Part shown: in pieces, positions 63,509 to 64,000 of the stretch
Position numbering within the stretch: position 1 is the stretch's first letter
How the letters are laid out: every line of letters begins with the position of its first letter
Origin: Pseudomonas sp.
GTDB taxonomy: Bacteria; Pseudomonadota; Gammaproteobacteria; Pseudomonadales; Pseudomonadaceae
NCBI GenBank assembly: GCA_007713455.1
Contig: VMRT01000002.1
Span: 62,001-126,000, forward strand
DNA length: 64,000 nt
Reading direction: 5' to 3'
The notes under the pieces: generated by a model
Told to the model about the DNA's origin: nothing
Database searches by the model: none
The model's input: the letters and a program-made list of their open reading frames with translations, nothing else
Program-made: the position numbers and the translations under genes

Positions 63509-64000
63509 ATGAGACTGAGACATCATCGTTTGGCGCCTGCGGTTGCCCTGGTTGGCCTGGTGCTGGCCGGCTGCGACTCGCAGACCAGTGTCAAACTGGA
63601 CACTCCGGCGCAGAAGGCGTCCTATGGTATCGGCCTGAACATGGGCAAGAGCCTTGCGCAGGAGGGTATGGATGATCTCGACTCCCAGGCTGTTGCGCAG
63701 GGTATTGAAGATGCCATCGGCAAGAAGGAGCAGAAGCTCACCGATGAGCAGCTGATGGAAGCTTTCACCTTCCTACAAACCCGTGCCGAAGAGCGCATGG
63801 TTGAGATGAATGCCAAAGCGGTCGAGGCTGGCAAGAAGTTCCTCGAAGACAACGCCAAGCGTGAGGGTGTGAAGACCACCGAATCCGGTCTGCAGTACGA
63901 AGTCGTCAAGGCGGCCGAAGGCCGTCAACCGACCGAGAACGACGTGGTGACCGTGCACTACGAGGGCAGCTTGACCGACGGCACCGTCTTCGACAGCTCG
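63509..64000 (+). CDS. FKBP-type peptidyl-prolyl isomerase lipoprotein, N-terminal 164 residues (gene runs off window)
   Basis: The visible part has a lipobox LAGC (Cys22), an N-terminal dimerisation domain (TPAQKASYGIGLNMGKSLAQ to AEAGKKFL-like VEAGKKFLEDNAK) and the start of an FKBP domain (GLQYEVVKAAEG, VTVHYEGSLTDGTVFDSS). This is the Mip/FkpA class of periplasmic foldases. The catalytic end of the domain lies beyond base 64000. The start at 63509 has AAGGAAA eight to ten bases upstream. Confidence 0.9.
   Translation, partial: MRLRHHRLAPAVALVGLVLAGCDSQTSVKLDTPAQKASYGIGLNMGKSLAQEGMDDLDSQAVAQGIEDAIGKKEQKLTDEQLMEAFTFLQTRAEERMVEMNAKAVEAGKKFLEDNAKREGVKTTESGLQYEVVKAAEGRQPTENDVVTVHYEGSLTDGTVFDSS

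Overview
The window is a stretch of conserved chromosome from a gamma-proteobacterium of the Pseudomonas group. The base composition is GC-rich. The Pal, TolQ, AspRS, DapD and ProS proteins look pseudomonad, and most of the gene order is what I remember from Pseudomonas genomes. A Stutzerimonas (P. stutzeri-like) origin is my best guess, but that is inference from memory. I see no phage, insertion sequence, integrase, CRISPR array or restriction/defence island, so this is core genome.

Layout. 1-4.2 kb: a lysine/diaminopimelate neighbourhood (5' part of a SufS/CsdA cysteine desulfurase, dapD, a YffB-type ArsC-like protein, a thioredoxin-like protein, two small unknown genes, dapC). 4.3-7.4 kb: purM-purN followed by two envelope-type genes. 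7.8-10.7 kb: DUF2066 protein, AI-2E-family permease, hda. 10.9-12.3 kb: arsC-wrbA-DUF2069, translationally coupled. 12.4-18.3 kb: BrkB/YihY membrane protein, small genes, a TlpA-like lipoprotein, a lytic transglycosylase with a lipoprotein, proS. 18.5-22.2 kb: OprD-family porin, HIT protein, slyX, a membrane-anchored cold-shock-domain protein, a Dps-like protein. 22.6-27.7 kb: aspS, yebC, ruvC-ruvA-ruvB with a LexA box. 27.7-33.0 kb: the complete ybgC-tolQ-tolR-tolA-tolB-pal-cpoB envelope operon. 33.1-34.7 kb: queE, queC, tRNA-Lys. 34.9-41.7 kb: an acetyl-CoA hydrolase/CoA-transferase, nadA, BepA-like protease, TusA-like protein, second AI-2E permease, bcp, gcvR. 41.9-45.1 kb: dapA, bamC, a long-form purC, tRNA-Ser. 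45.3-51.2 kb: polB, a small gene, and the ydbH-ynbE-ydbL envelope lipid-transport operon. 51.2-53.7 kb: an AT-rich gap carrying a DnaA-box inverted pair, a Sel1-repeat gene, rmuC. 53.7-64 kb: DUF4010 membrane protein, a large SLC5-type hybrid sensor kinase (CrbS/MxtR class), a GNAT acetyltransferase, azlC-azlD-MFS, rdgC, tRNA-Val, tRNA-Asp and the 5' part of an FKBP-type isomerase.

Common themes are lysine/peptidoglycan precursor supply (dapA, dapC, dapD), purine synthesis (purM, purN, purC), outer-membrane integrity (Tol-Pal, BamC, BepA, YdbH) and DNA recombination/repair (ruvABC, polB, rmuC, rdgC). No clear undescribed multi-gene system was found. The items most worth a second look are the long-form purC at the usual purC locus, the membrane-tethered cold-shock domain, the DnaA-box pair in the 51.4-51.7 kb AT-rich gap, the apparently empty tRNA-Lys integration site, and a palindromic intergenic element near 10.8 kb. 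All coordinates and motif positions were read by eye. Family assignments come from recognising sequence, not from database searches.
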